From Rhodocollybia butyracea (Eukaryota; Basidiomycota; Agaricomycetes; Agaricales; Omphalotaceae): 64,000 nt of DNA. Shown here piece by piece: positions 10,290 to 20,018 of this stretch (its first letter is position 1; each line of letters starts with the position of its first letter). The notes below the pieces were generated by a model. That model was not told the DNA's origin. It worked only from the letters and a program-made list of their open reading frames with translations, and did no database searches. Position numbers and translations under genes: made by a program. The stretch is from NCBI GenBank assembly GCA_015501585.1, contig JADNRY010000024.1:1-64000 (forward strand), given 5' to 3'.

Positions 10290-10543
10290 CCAGGTTATGC
10301 GGTTAAAGTCTATTTTGGACGATTTTTGTATCACTAATAAAATCCCTGACTCTGTAATTGAAACATGTATTAATGGTATTGATATTGAAGACTTCAAATA
10401 GTTTATAATAATATGACTGTATTTTCTTGATGGTATGTTTTCTTTGCCCTTGCTCTTACTGAGGTTGCCTGCCTGTTTGCCAAGCTTATCGGAGCTCTGG
10501 CTCTGTTTGAGACAGAGCTCTCAACGTCCTGGGCGGGAACACA
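10290..10543. other. 3' internal part of the retrotransposon
   Basis: Sequence between the recombinase stop and repeat B1. A frame shifted relative to the recombinase stays open to about 10401 but shows no conserved recombinase motif. A palindrome, GAGCTCTG...CAGAGCTC, lies at about 10493-10520. Confidence 0.5.
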
Positions 10544-10624
10544 GGGCCAAGCCCTAGGCAAACCACAGTCTATATTGTATCCCTTATTATACTTTATCCC
10601 TTATCCCTCACTCTATCTTATTCT
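10544..10624 (+). repeat. Split direct repeat B1
   Basis: Begins GGGCCAAGCCCTAGGCAAAC and runs to CACTCTATCTTAT; it matches B2 at 10964-11057 except for a short length difference. It is followed almost directly by A2. Confidence 0.85.
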
Positions 10625-10627
10625 GCA

Positions 10628-10775
10628 ATAAGTTGCTAAGGCAGCTTATCTTAGGATAAGATAGGCCAAGGTGTGAGAGTCGGCATCCCGCCATTTAGGC
10701 GCTTACATCTTTTGATTCCGACTCTTGCACATGTGTTTTGGAAGCTTTATCTGCATATACAGACATTTCTTGTCC
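10628..10775 (+). repeat. Split direct repeat A2
   Basis: A second copy of A1 (2461-2610), starting ATAAGTTGCTAAGGCAGCTT and ending TTCTTGTCC. Confidence 0.85.
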
Positions 10776-10963
10776 CCCACCCACCCTCCCTGGACTCAAT
10801 ATGTCTTATTTGCATAACTTGAATGCTCCCACCTGCTATTCTTCCTACATGTCCAACTCTTTCTTCATTCCATTTCATTTTTAGTGTTCTCACAATGTTC
10901 CAGCTTGGCTCATCCACGTTTGGAGGTGTTTATTTTATTCCTCTTCCACCTCGCACCCACGTG

Positions 10964-11057
10964 GGGCCAAGCCCCAGGCAAACCACAGTCTATATTGTAT
11001 CCCTTATTATACTTTATCCCTTATCTTATATGTATCTACAGCCTCACTCTATCTTAT
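10964..11057 (+). repeat. Split direct repeat B2, right end of the retrotransposon
   Basis: A second copy of B1, from GGGCCAAGCCCCAGGCAAAC to CTCACTCTATCTTAT. It marks the right border of the element. Confidence 0.85.
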
Positions 11058-11969
11058 CCAACAACAACGTGACATGATCATGTGAGTGTACTAAGGGCAG
11101 GCGGCTTCTGACTTGTTTTATGTTACTTATTCCAATACTGGGGCGACGCATTGCCTTCCCGCAGGCTCCTGCCGGGCGCCCACCCAGCTCAAGAGGTATT
11201 CTAATTTTGATGAAACCAGCCTACATAGGTGCAAGATTGCTCCAAGTCTAATGTGGCAAATGTTCGGACTAATAAAATAATACTACTCAGATAATTTACA
11301 AAGGTTAGATCAAATGGCCCGACAGCGCAAACAATACAAATAGATGGCTTGATGATGTTCCATCCTCATCCCGGCAAGTCGTTGGCAAAGCAGGCGAAAG
11401 GGTTGGGCTGGGCATGCAAAGCATGCTCAGACGCAGAAAGTGGTCACCCGCGGGTGGGTGGGCACTTTTGGCAGTTACCTGCTTGCTGCGACTTGGAAAT
11501 TTTATGATGCAGTGTGGTGTATTTACTCAAATATGTATGGCTATTAGACAAGGAGGTATAGTAGGCATAAGCGAGACATAAGCTGCGTGAGTGCATGTAA
11601 ACAGATTAGGGTTAAGTCATGGTTTTGGGATAAAGCTGTATGGGGGATGATGTGTGAAGCAGGGAGAGGGGGGGTGGGTAGCGATAATTTGGTGTGCAAG
11701 TGTAAGGACCAACAGCTGAAGGCGGGCTGCAGCGAGAGCATGCCAAATGTCAGAAAAAGAAAGGCTCAAACGGTGGGAAAACTCTTGCCTTGTTCATATG
11801 GAATATGCGGCTTCTTCTCCCGGCTTCGCGAGGGTTCATTGGGCCGCTGTAGCAACTGTGCACGGAGCCTGACTCCTTCAAATACAAATATATACAGGGT
11901 TGTATATACAATACATACAGGCCTGCAAAGCATATTGATCAATACACAGTATACACACTGTACGCTACT
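11058..11969. other. Non-coding stretch
   Basis: No supported gene. The open frames (for example 11587-11988) overlap on both strands, show no domain and run into the repeat element at 11970. A short palindrome, GCATGCAAAGCATGC, lies near 11413. Confidence 0.5.
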
Positions 11970-12996
11970 AGTCCAACTCAATTACTAAGAGAAATTTCTA
12001 GTGCTGGGTATGATATTGAATTGGCTCGGTATGATACTGTATGATAGAAGAGGTTCTGTGTCTTGTAAGTAATTAAGGTATAATAAGTATTATACAAGCG
12101 CCGCAGGCAATTTTTTTTGAGGTATTATACATATAATACATGTATAATAACATGGTATAATATGTATAATAATAATGAATGGCTACCATGACATACCGTT
12201 TGCCTCCCACAGACAAACTTATCAATCTCTAGGTGAGATTAGCTCAACTTATGGAAGGTAGGTCAACCCGCGCGCAGAGGTAGGTCAAGGCAGGTCAGTC
12301 TAGGTCAGTATCCAAGATTTGCTCCATGACTTTGCCAACTAAGCCAAATGCATCACTGTCAAGAAATGAACGTGCCGCGCTGTTCAACCTGTCCTACTTG
12401 TCCCTTTTGAGCATTGAATAGTGAACCACTAGTAAGTACTGGAGATTTTTGAATATTTCATTGGCAAATTGCATCCTCGGGCTACTTGACCATGCTTAGA
12501 GTACTCAGAGGGCTCAGACCACCCTCAGACTTTTATACATATTATACATGGTTTCTCGGAGGCTTGAGGTATAATATGTATGATACATGTATTATACAGG
12601 CTGGTATGATACGTCACAGTTCTATACCCAGCACTAGTTCAAATTTCGTTGAGAGAAATTTTGAGAGAACTTTTGGTAATATAATTTTTGACAGCGCCGA
12701 GTTGATGGCGCGTTCCGGGAGAATAAGTTATCTGTATCTCGTTTTTATCTTGCAGAAGCTCGTTCAGCTTAGTTAGAGCAACGATGATTCAGATCTTTCG
12801 ATGAAATGTAGCCTCAAACTTTTCTTCCTGAGAGATAGTAATTTTGAGGCTCAGCAGTTAGCGCTGTACACTAGACACAAGTACAACACAGGCAATCCAA
12901 CGAGCGCTCGGCAGCACTCGGCGCTGTCAAAAATTATATTGTCAAAATTTCTCTCAAAATTTCTCTCAACGAAATTTCTCTTAATTGAGTTGGACT
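11970..12996. mobile_element. Inverted-repeat element interrupted by a second element
   Basis: The outer ends are AGTCCAACTCAATT (11970) and AATTGAGTTGGACT (ending 12996). Long inverted arms at about 12640-12712 and 12915-12990 share GAGAGAAATTTTGAGAGAA and TATAATTTTTGACAGCGCCG. The left arm is split by an inner element at 11998-12637. Without the inner part the element is about 390 bp, the size of a MITE. No transposase is present and the superfamily is not clear to me. Confidence 0.7.
11998..12637. mobile_element. Inner nested element with 14-bp inverted ends
   Basis: 640 bp bounded by CTAGTGCTGGGTAT and ATACCCAGCACTAG, inserted in the AAATTT of the outer element's left arm. The interior is AT-rich with many repeats of TATAATA/GTATAATA (for example 12118-12175 and 12567-12597). 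The flanks read GAAATTT on the left and TTCAAATTT on the right, so any target duplication is imperfect. No coding capacity. Confidence 0.6.
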
Positions 12997-13483
12997 ACTG
13001 TACGTAGAAAAAGCCTCATTGTATGTATCATTTCACTGTTTCCTGATGGAGTTAATTGTACTTAATAATCATTCACTAGCATCGGAGTCGTGAACGTGCC
13101 AGGCTTGGCACGGTCTTGATAAGTACTTCTACGGCATGCTCGGGAGTGCATATGGCTTACATATCAATGCTTTCTCAGCAGATAAGAGCTGTTCAGCGCT
13201 CACCAACGCCCTATTTAAATTTTCGCGAGATTACTCTTGTAATTAATAGACAGTGCGACGTAAATACTACTACTGCTAATCTCATTTTAAGATGTAGCAC
13301 CTGATGTGACTAAAAAGTCAACCCTACCCAACCCTACCCAACCCTACCCCACCCAGCCGGGTTCCCGAACAGGGCCTAATAACAAGTGCTCCGGCCCCGA
13401 GGGGGGCAGACTATAAAAAAAGTTGGACAACATTCGCTATCTACAGATTTACTTTGGTTTCTACCCCCGTTCCCAAACTCCCG
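12997..13483. other. Upstream region of the second GFA gene
   Basis: Non-coding. It contains a short tandem array of the decamer CCAACCCTAC at about 13320-13350 and a TATAAAA-like word at 13412, about 70 bp upstream of the GFA start codon. Confidence 0.5.
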
Positions 13484-14060
13484 ATGAAAACTTACTCCGG
13501 AAACTGCCACTGTGGGCTTGTCAAGTATACCATAAATCTAGAAGGGCCTATTGAAGAACAGAACGTCACGAGCTGCAATTGTTCGTCTTCTCCATTTGAA
13601 CTAACTTTTGTGGGCTCAGTAAATGTTTTGTAGGCTCTCACTGTTCTCGCAACGGATCCCTATATATTTTCGTCCCAAAGAAAGAGATGAAATATTTCTC
13701 TGGGGAAACGGACCTCAAGGTCGGCTCAGACTTTTAGATCCATTTAAATCGATCGCACTGAATATCCTCTAGGGCTATAGCTTCGGGGACAAGAACGCGC
13801 AACACAAATTTTGTCCTCAATGTGGGAGCTCTACAAGCTGGCATGGTATTAAACCTGAATTCCTTCCTGGAATTGAGGGAGTTAATGTATGGTTCTGTTT
13901 CCTAACAGTCACCCGGCTTAAACTTCTTCTGCTTTAGATTCGAATGTTGAATGATGTTGATATTTCGAAATTGAAGCTGGTCCCCTTCGATGGTCGAACG
14001 AAAGTGGGCGGAGAGTATGAAGTAGGAAAATGGTATGAAGAAAAAGAAGAACGAGTTTAA
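13484..14060 (+). CDS. GFA/CENP-V family zinc enzyme, complete copy
   Basis: Four exons (13484-13580, 13634-13719, 13773-13886, 13938-14060) give a 139-aa protein with all splice phases in register. It starts MKTYSGNCHCGLVKY. The seven cysteines typical of GFA domains are present: C8, C10, C31, C33, C36 (in SCNCSHC) and C75, C78 (in HKFCPQCGS). Family members bind two zinc ions and act on, or carry, glutathione-linked small molecules; the exact substrate of this one is unknown. It is a paralogue of the gene at 1-478 with intron positions conserved. The C-terminus (EVGKWYEEKEERV) matches that of its partner. Confidence 0.88.
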
Positions 14061-14721
14061 CGGCTGTTTCGTGTACGCATCTGTAAAAAGATTTAAACCT
14101 TCAAACGTGTTGCCCTCATCTGTCTACTACTGATGTAGCTGAAAGGACATAGAACGTGTTTAGCACGGCCAATCTGTTGGTCAGCCGATGCATCACCATT
14201 CGACAACGTACAAGAGTCAAACGACGCACAGCGCCTTCTTCATTTATTGTGTCCAGAGATACTATTCTACATTACGCGCCACCCGGCAGAAAAGTCTAGG
14301 CCCTTTCTGTTATGAAATTGCAAAAACGATAGCATATATGCGGTATTCTCAGTCGAAGGGAGAGGAAACTTTTCATTAATACCAGAAGCATGGCATTTCC
14401 GTGAAAACCTTTCTCTTGTTAACATTTGAAGTGGCCCCCCTCTGGCATGAATATTATGTTTCGCCAGGCTGTGGCGCCGACTTCGAACCCAAAGAACTAA
14501 GGTCCTGATAGAGAATCCTTTCGGATAACAATTGACAACCAGTAAAGATCGCAGTCACAGTTTGAATACGAGATAGTAACCATAAAGGGATAGAAACTTT
14601 CAAAATCCATTTATAGCAAGTATGTAGTCCAATATATGCACCTCGAAGAGAAACCCTGAGAAACCAGCGTCCAGTGGTCGATCGTTAGCCAAAAACTCAC
14701 GTAAAAGGAACAAGCGAAGGT
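14061..14721. other. Non-coding stretch between GFA copy 2 and the APH-like gene
   Basis: Contains the 3' flank of GFA copy 2. CAGAAGCATGGCAT near 14383 recurs downstream of copy 1 near 717. I see no gene; the ORF at 14188 has no recognisable features. Confidence 0.5.
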
Positions 14722-16008
14722 TTATGACATGGTCAAGATAGGACATTCCGGGATTATTTCGGGATCGCGGTCACTAAGCGCTGCTCTTAGAGTTAGAATA
14801 CGAAGATTGCGGCAGACGTCACTAGTTGCATCCTCCCACCCCGCCACCTGAGCGCAGATTCTTCTACGCATGAGATTTTTCAAGTGGCTAATTTCCGTCT
14901 CGTCTGAACGGGGCCACCTGAAAGCTGGATTCATTGCCCACATAGGAACAATCCGAGCACCCTCCCAATCGAGGACTGCCACGATTCGTGTAGGATCTTC
15001 ATGGGATACCAGAATGTTGTGTGTAGAGAAGTCAACGTGCTCCATACACAGTTGCGAGGCATTCCACGGTGTGCAGATTTGCAGATCTCGCGACCGACGA
15101 ATCAAGTCCAAGACAGCGCTTATGCGGGATAAGCGTGAAGACGCGTCTAAAGGATGTGGGAGAGCGATTTTGTATGCAAGTTCCTGACGGGCACTAGCCT
15201 CAAGCCACGCCTGTGCGGTGGAAAATGGACCACATTTGTTTGCATCAGGAGGTGCAATTGCATAATGATTTGCTGTTGGAAGAAAAGTCATTCTTCCTAC
15301 ATAAAAGTGGGTCCCATCGGCGCACTCGTATAGGCTGCCGATTTTTTGGAACGAATGTTGCATCAGTCGAGCCCATATGTCTGCTAAAGACAGGACCAAT
15401 TTCTCGCGCTGAGCCCCCGTTAATGTGCTCCAGATCTGATCACCTCTTGAACCGTTAAGCTGGTCAACGTTAGTACCGACGATTTGAACAGCAAACTAAA
15501 GAGAGACTTACGTATTCCATGATCATCCATTTACCGCCTACACGCCCGTCTGTATCGTCATCGTACCAGTATATGAACGGGACGGGAATAGTGGAATGTT
15601 GCTTCAAAAACCGTATGGTAGCGACCTAGAGAAATCTCAGCACCGTCACACTAGACGCGGAAGATTTCCCGCGAACCTCTGATGACATCTTATATGGGGA
15701 GGATATACCACATCCACTATCCTTTCTTCTCAGGTAAATGGATTCAACACGGACGAGTCTTTTTCCACCGTGCGTCATCTGAGCTATGTAAGTCTGCAAT
15801 AAGGTGTTGAAAACCAAATCTATAAAGCAATAATTGAACAAGAATAAGCACCCGATGATGACTACCTGCGTGAAATTCTAAATCTGAGGCCGCACTGAAT
15901 CGCACAAAGAAGCGCACCTTGAATGTGTTCTTCCAAAGACTCGCATTGATCATTTAGTCGGTTCTGGATGCGCTGTTTGAGGACTTCTACGTCTACAGAG
16001 TCAGACAT
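14722..16008 (-). CDS. APH-family (aminoglycoside phosphotransferase-like) kinase, one apparent frameshift
   Basis: Exons (minus strand) 16008-15866, 15819-15677, 15625-15512 and 15459-14722 give about 378 aa. The Brenner motif is MEHVDFSTHNILV (H274, D276, N281), followed by VLDWEGA (D297), the metal-binding acidic residue. Such proteins phosphorylate small alcohols or amines or are uncharacterised; resistance to aminoglycosides should not be assumed. Exon 3 (VATIRFLKQHSTIPVPFIYWYDD) is typical. Exon 2 needs one base removed in an A-run near 15765, where DDARWK in one frame continues as RLVRVES in another. This is either a real frameshift or a homopolymer error. Exon 1 is less certain than the rest. 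Confidence 0.75.
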
Positions 16009-16908
16009 CCCAGTGGTAAAACCAACGATAGACCAAGCGCTGCTTTCTCAATTTTCATGTTGTTTTCATGGCGACTTTGTGGAGAGAGCCCGGATAGACG
16101 CCCGTTAACTGTGGGAAATGGGGTCACACTTTTGAATGCGCCGATTATTCCTTTCTTCTTTGCTGCCATTAGACCAGTTTGATGATCGTCGCACAAACTT
16201 TCTTTCTAAGATGCGGATTTGAAGGAAACTGAACTTGCTTTTCTGGCCTCGATCTAAACATCCTCTGCGTTTCGGTGTTCATTCACACAAACTTCGATCT
16301 GATCAAGGTTTCAAGGCATTCGGGGACCTCTTTCAGTTCGAGACTTTCCTATCTGGAAAATGACCTAAAACGAGCTAAATCTATGCTTCGCCATCGCGAC
16401 CTCTATGTTTATAGTCACTGGAAATGCCATCTTCCCTTACAGACGGATGGAACAGCTGGAGTTCGCGTGTTCGTGTACCTCAACACTATAGGTTCTTTTC
16501 AACGACACGAGGAATTGCATAAATTATCTCGTGTATCAATCAAGTGACAAACCTGGAAGCGCAATCTTTGTTTCTGATGTACGCCTCCAAAGCTTGTCAA
16601 CACGCGACTATCACATCAAAATAATGGGGGTCCTGTGGTCGCAAGAAACTCCTGAGAGCTGGGAAACCACCGATCCGGAAGGAAACACCAGGAGCTCGAA
16701 GGTTTCTAGATATCGGTAACTTAGTTTGTTAACTGTGGTAAACATGATGCTTCATTACCAGTAAATTCTGCGAGCTCCCCGGGGCCGACCTCGAAGTTTC
16801 GTGCTCAGCTTAATGGGTTTCTCTCTCTCTGTCTTATAAATTGATGGAACTTCCGAGTCTCCTCCCCAACTCACGTACTAAGAACTATCTTCTAGTCTAT
16901 ACCGCACA
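16009..16908. other. Intergenic region between divergent genes
   Basis: Separates the minus-strand APH gene from the plus-strand gene at 16909. ORFs at 16275 and 16531 show no family features and are not supported. Confidence 0.5.
16834..16840 (+). promoter_or_regulatory. TATA-like box upstream of the 79-aa gene
   Basis: TTATAAA preceded by a CT-rich run (TCTCTCTCTCTG), about 70 bp upstream of the ATG at 16909. Confidence 0.5.
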
Positions 16909-17264
16909 ATGCCTACTCGACACGCGCTCACCAAAGAATGGTGTCCAGAATTTTTTGCAGCTGGCCAAGGTTGTTACTTTCTTGTAAATGGCTTCCCGCT
17001 TCTCACAATTATCAAAGAGTGCTGCATTTGGCTGAAGGATCCCAAGAGTCGTTCTGGCCATTCCTTATATTCCTTTCGATGCCTCAGAGACCGTAAGTTT
17101 CGCAGTCTCGACACGTCTACGATGGTGTGCTAATAAACTAACATTTTGTAGATCAGGGCAACGAGAGGAACAAGGTCAGTTTTTCCTTCTCATCTGGCAT
17201 GCATCATGTGCTTACATTATGTTTCCCTCAGCCCCCGAACAAGGATTGCTGGGAAAGAATCTAA
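16909..17264 (+). CDS. Small protein of unknown function, 79 aa, three exons
   Basis: Exons 16909-17092, 17152-17174 and 17232-17264 join in perfect phase. Both introns (59 and 57 nt) have GT..AG ends, and a good branch site (CTAATAAACTAAC) lies in the first. The protein starts MPTRHALTKEWCPEFF and contains a hydrophobic cysteine-rich segment at residues 22-42 (CYFLVNGFPLL, ECCIWL). It ends with a charged tail (NKPPNKDCWERI). There is no N-terminal signal peptide, because the hydrophobic part is internal. I do not recognise the family. It could also be the 5' part of a larger decayed gene. Confidence 0.5.
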
Positions 17265-18529
17265 GGGTCTATTGCCCCAAATTCAACACCATTGTCTGTT
17301 GGTTTTTCCTTCCTATCATCAAACCCCAAATCAATTAATTTTTACAGCGTCTTCTTCTTGCGTAGGCTTGCCGCAGCTCGCGTCTTGCCTAGGGGAGACA
17401 AGCGTCTTCTCGATCCTCTCTGTATACTTCGCGTTGGACGGTGCTGCGCTATTGAACTGTACATGTACTCGTTTTGTGCTACGCTTCGGCGTTCTTATTT
17501 CTTCCGTGACATGATCTTAGTACTTACATGCTGTTTCCTGAATCACCTAATTCTTATTCTCGTGCCTACTACTTGCGCACCACGCGGTGACCATTGTATT
17601 CTAGTTCTGGCTACTCACCTTCGCCTTTTCCATCGTGCACCGCGATCGACAAGGTTGATATAGGTTGACATCTTCCAGAGACTTCTGTATTATGTATGGC
17701 TGCTGCGTCTTTTTTGCTACCCTTTTTTTTACCTTCTCCCCTGCCATCTTCCAAGAACAATAATTCTTTATTTACGAAATTGCGATCTATCCCTAAGTAA
17801 TTACAGCCGAAGATGACTATATTGCGAGGCGAGTCGGCCACTTTCTAGTATTGACTGTCCATCAGAATAATAAGCACTCTAGTATTCGAATATACTGTAG
17901 GGTGGACATTCCTAAAGGGTTGATCTCCGTGCGTTCTGTCCTAGTCATGTTAGAGAGAAGCAAGGGATTGCAATAGCGCGATGTAAACGCTGCCCTGAAC
18001 CGAGAAAATAATGTCGCGCAGCCAAGGTAGTAGGTACACTCATCGATAAGATATTACTTGCCGTGTTTATTAATCACCACTCACTCGAGAACTATCCAGA
18101 GTCCAGCTGCAGATACATATGGAGAAAGTATAAAACATCGGGAACTCAAAGGAGTTGCTCGGATTTGATTTCATATTCTCCTAAGTTAGTCCCCTCTGGG
18201 GATCCGGATCAAAGAAATACATCGAAGTTGGGCGTTGATGGGCCGGGGCTCAACGGTAAACTGTGCTTGATATTGATCTTCAAAACCACGAAGAGAGAGT
18301 GGTTTGTCACTGGTCGACAACCCTAGCGCGTGTATCCATGGATCATGTCAGGATCATGTGTACTAGCATAATCTGGATGAGTTGAGAGCATGGAAAAAGT
18401 AAACATGAAAGTGTCAAGTAGGAGACTCTGACAGTGCCACTAGAAAAAAGGTCACCAGAGTTCCAGAAGGCAAGGTAGACGATACGAGCATTGAGTCGAT
18501 AGAGTCAAGTGTATGTATCTATTTTGCAT
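17265..18529. other. Non-coding stretch upstream of tRNA-Phe
   Basis: ORFs in 17206-17663 overlap in several frames and have no domain; they are more likely the 3' UTR of the small gene plus spacer. Nothing else is supported. Confidence 0.45.
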
Positions 18530-18614
18530 GGGGGTATAGCTCAGCTGGGAGAGCAGCAGACTGAAGTGCTTGGCAATATTTCTGAAGGTCCCGCGTTCGA
18601 TCCGCGGTACCCCC
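18530..18614 (+). tRNA. tRNA-Phe (GAA) with intron
   Basis: The acceptor stem GGGGGTA pairs with TACCCCC. The D-arm is GCTCAGCTGGGAGAGC and the T-arm CCGCGTTCGATCCGCGG. The anticodon loop CTGAAG carries GAA and is followed by a ~13-nt intron at the canonical position after base 37. The anticodon stem GCAGA/TCTGA has one mismatched pair at its base. A short T run (near 18625) could end Pol III transcription. The layout matches eukaryotic nuclear tRNA-Phe. Confidence 0.93.
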
Positions 18615-18615
18615 A

Positions 18616-20018
18616 ATATTTATCTTTTCACCAGTGTTTTTCAAACGCACTTGAGCTCGCCAGTGCTACTTTTTTCTGCTTGTCATCGCTCAGAGCAATA
18701 ACCCCTAGTAGCCCCCTAACCCCCTATAGATCAAGTTTCGATCCTTCCAACTCTTACATGATGTGTCTGTATACATGGCCTCTGCTCCACTGTGAATACT
18801 GAAGTACTGAAGCACGGTGGACAAGGTTCCGCTCTTGAGATGATTGACAACTGATCCATCGGGAGACAAATATGATATCCTGAGAGCGTACATAAGATGC
18901 GAAAAAAAGGCTAGGCTTGATTGATGGGAGGAGTGGCCGGACCGTCGGATTGCAGGAAGTACACGGCAGAGAAGATGAATTAGTTCATCTTGGTCAACCG
19001 TTCACAGAGGAGGTCCTCCTCACTGCCGTCCCAGCCGACATCAGCATACTACCGTATCTGCCAGAAAATTAATCACAGGTGATAGGGATTGACGACAAGG
19101 CATCATCAAGGCGGGAGAGAAATTGGTTTGTTTCGTTTTAGGAGTTCTGAATGTACATCGTCTCTGAGGGTGTACTTTCTGCTATCTAGTAGACCACCAA
19201 GCTAGAGTCATGGTCTTGGCCCCGGAGAGAGCAAGAAGGTAACATAGTACTAATGTGTGATCAGCTCGAATCAAAGGATTAAGTATGTGAATTTGGCGGA
19301 TACATAGTGCTTGATGCCTGATGATGAGCGTCTTGTTCTTGCAAGTAACAGGCACGCCATCCATTTAGCCATCCTTTCAATGCATCCAAAGATGTTGAGG
19401 ATGATTGTAATTGCGAGTACTCCGTTGTTAGGCTTTCCAGCCCAAGAGGTATTTATGTAGAGGAATTTATGCGGTGAGTGAGCTTGAGTGAGGTTCTTGG
19501 CTAACGCTGTGCCGGGAGGCTCCCGGCGGCATCAAGCGCTAAGCGGCCGGCTATCAAATTGCTTAGATGACGCTTTCTCAGGTAAAACCCGGAAAAGCAC
19601 TCGAGTTTCGAAACAATTTCGAAAGCAGCTTGCCCGACAAGTCTGCTCAAACAACGAGAATATATGGCGGAACTAACGCTTATGGGGATTTATGTGCACA
19701 TTCAAGTACTTGCACTATCGCGTCAGCAGTGCCTTCGGTGAGACTTTGACTGTTCCATCACTGATCCGCTCCAGTTCTTCACCATCTATACAGTTTCAAC
19801 TGGGATACCCGCAGTATTTAAAGTAGCGGCCAGAGCACCTCCTTTTCGGCTCTCACAGCTCCCCACAGCATACTTATAAGTCGCATCGGACGCCTCCTTT
19901 AGGGCTGCCGCTTTCATTAGCTTATAAAGCTACCTGGCGCCTGCTTCATCTTCTTGAGACTGCTGGGCAGTTCTCCATCGTTTAGTTTTTGTTCGTTCTA
20001 TTATCATTTGCGGGCGCA
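18616..20018. other. Non-coding stretch between tRNA-Phe and the Ser/Pro-rich gene
   Basis: No gene, tRNA or clear repeat was recognised. A CT-rich segment with TATTTAAAG near 19812 lies about 200 bp before the start of the next gene and may belong to its promoter. Confidence 0.45.

Larger units (their letters stand above)
2461..11057 (+). mobile_element. Ngaro/PAT-like tyrosine-recombinase retrotransposon, decayed
   Basis: A DIRS-order retrotransposon is defined by split direct repeats: A1 (2461-2610), internal genes, B1 (10544-10624), A2 (10628-10775) and B2 (10964-11057). This A1-ORFs-B1-A2-B2 layout is the known hallmark of Ngaro and PAT elements. Inside, in the expected order, are a Gag-like gene, the end of a reverse transcriptase joined to RNase H, and a tyrosine recombinase. 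Removing two nested DNA-transposon insertions (1816 and 675 bp with their duplications) leaves about 6.1 kb. No methyltransferase-like domain is visible, so Ngaro is slightly favoured over PAT. The copy is dead: Gag has stops and a frameshift, the RT palm is not recognisable, and the recombinase lacks its C-terminal catalytic part. Confidence 0.85.

Noticed and set aside
11998..12637. Inner nested element as a Helitron (ends in CTAG)
   Set aside because: It has clear inverted ends and no 5' TC after an A-T insertion site, unlike Helitrons.
13320..13350. CCAACCCTAC array as an internal telomere repeat
   Set aside because: The unit is a decamer repeated only three times and does not match TTAGGG/CCCTAA telomere repeats.
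14722..15399. Aminoglycoside resistance enzyme
   Set aside because: The APH fold is shared by many fungal kinases of unknown substrate; nothing in the sequence points to antibiotic resistance.
17206..17663. ORFs of 102 and 123 codons after the 79-aa gene
   Set aside because: Overlapping frames, rich in Leu/Phe/Cys from a pyrimidine-rich strand, no domain; probably 3' UTR and spacer.
18530..18614. Intronless tRNA with an odd anticodon loop
   Set aside because: The extra bases fall exactly at the canonical tRNA intron site after base 37 and the rest folds as tRNA-Phe.
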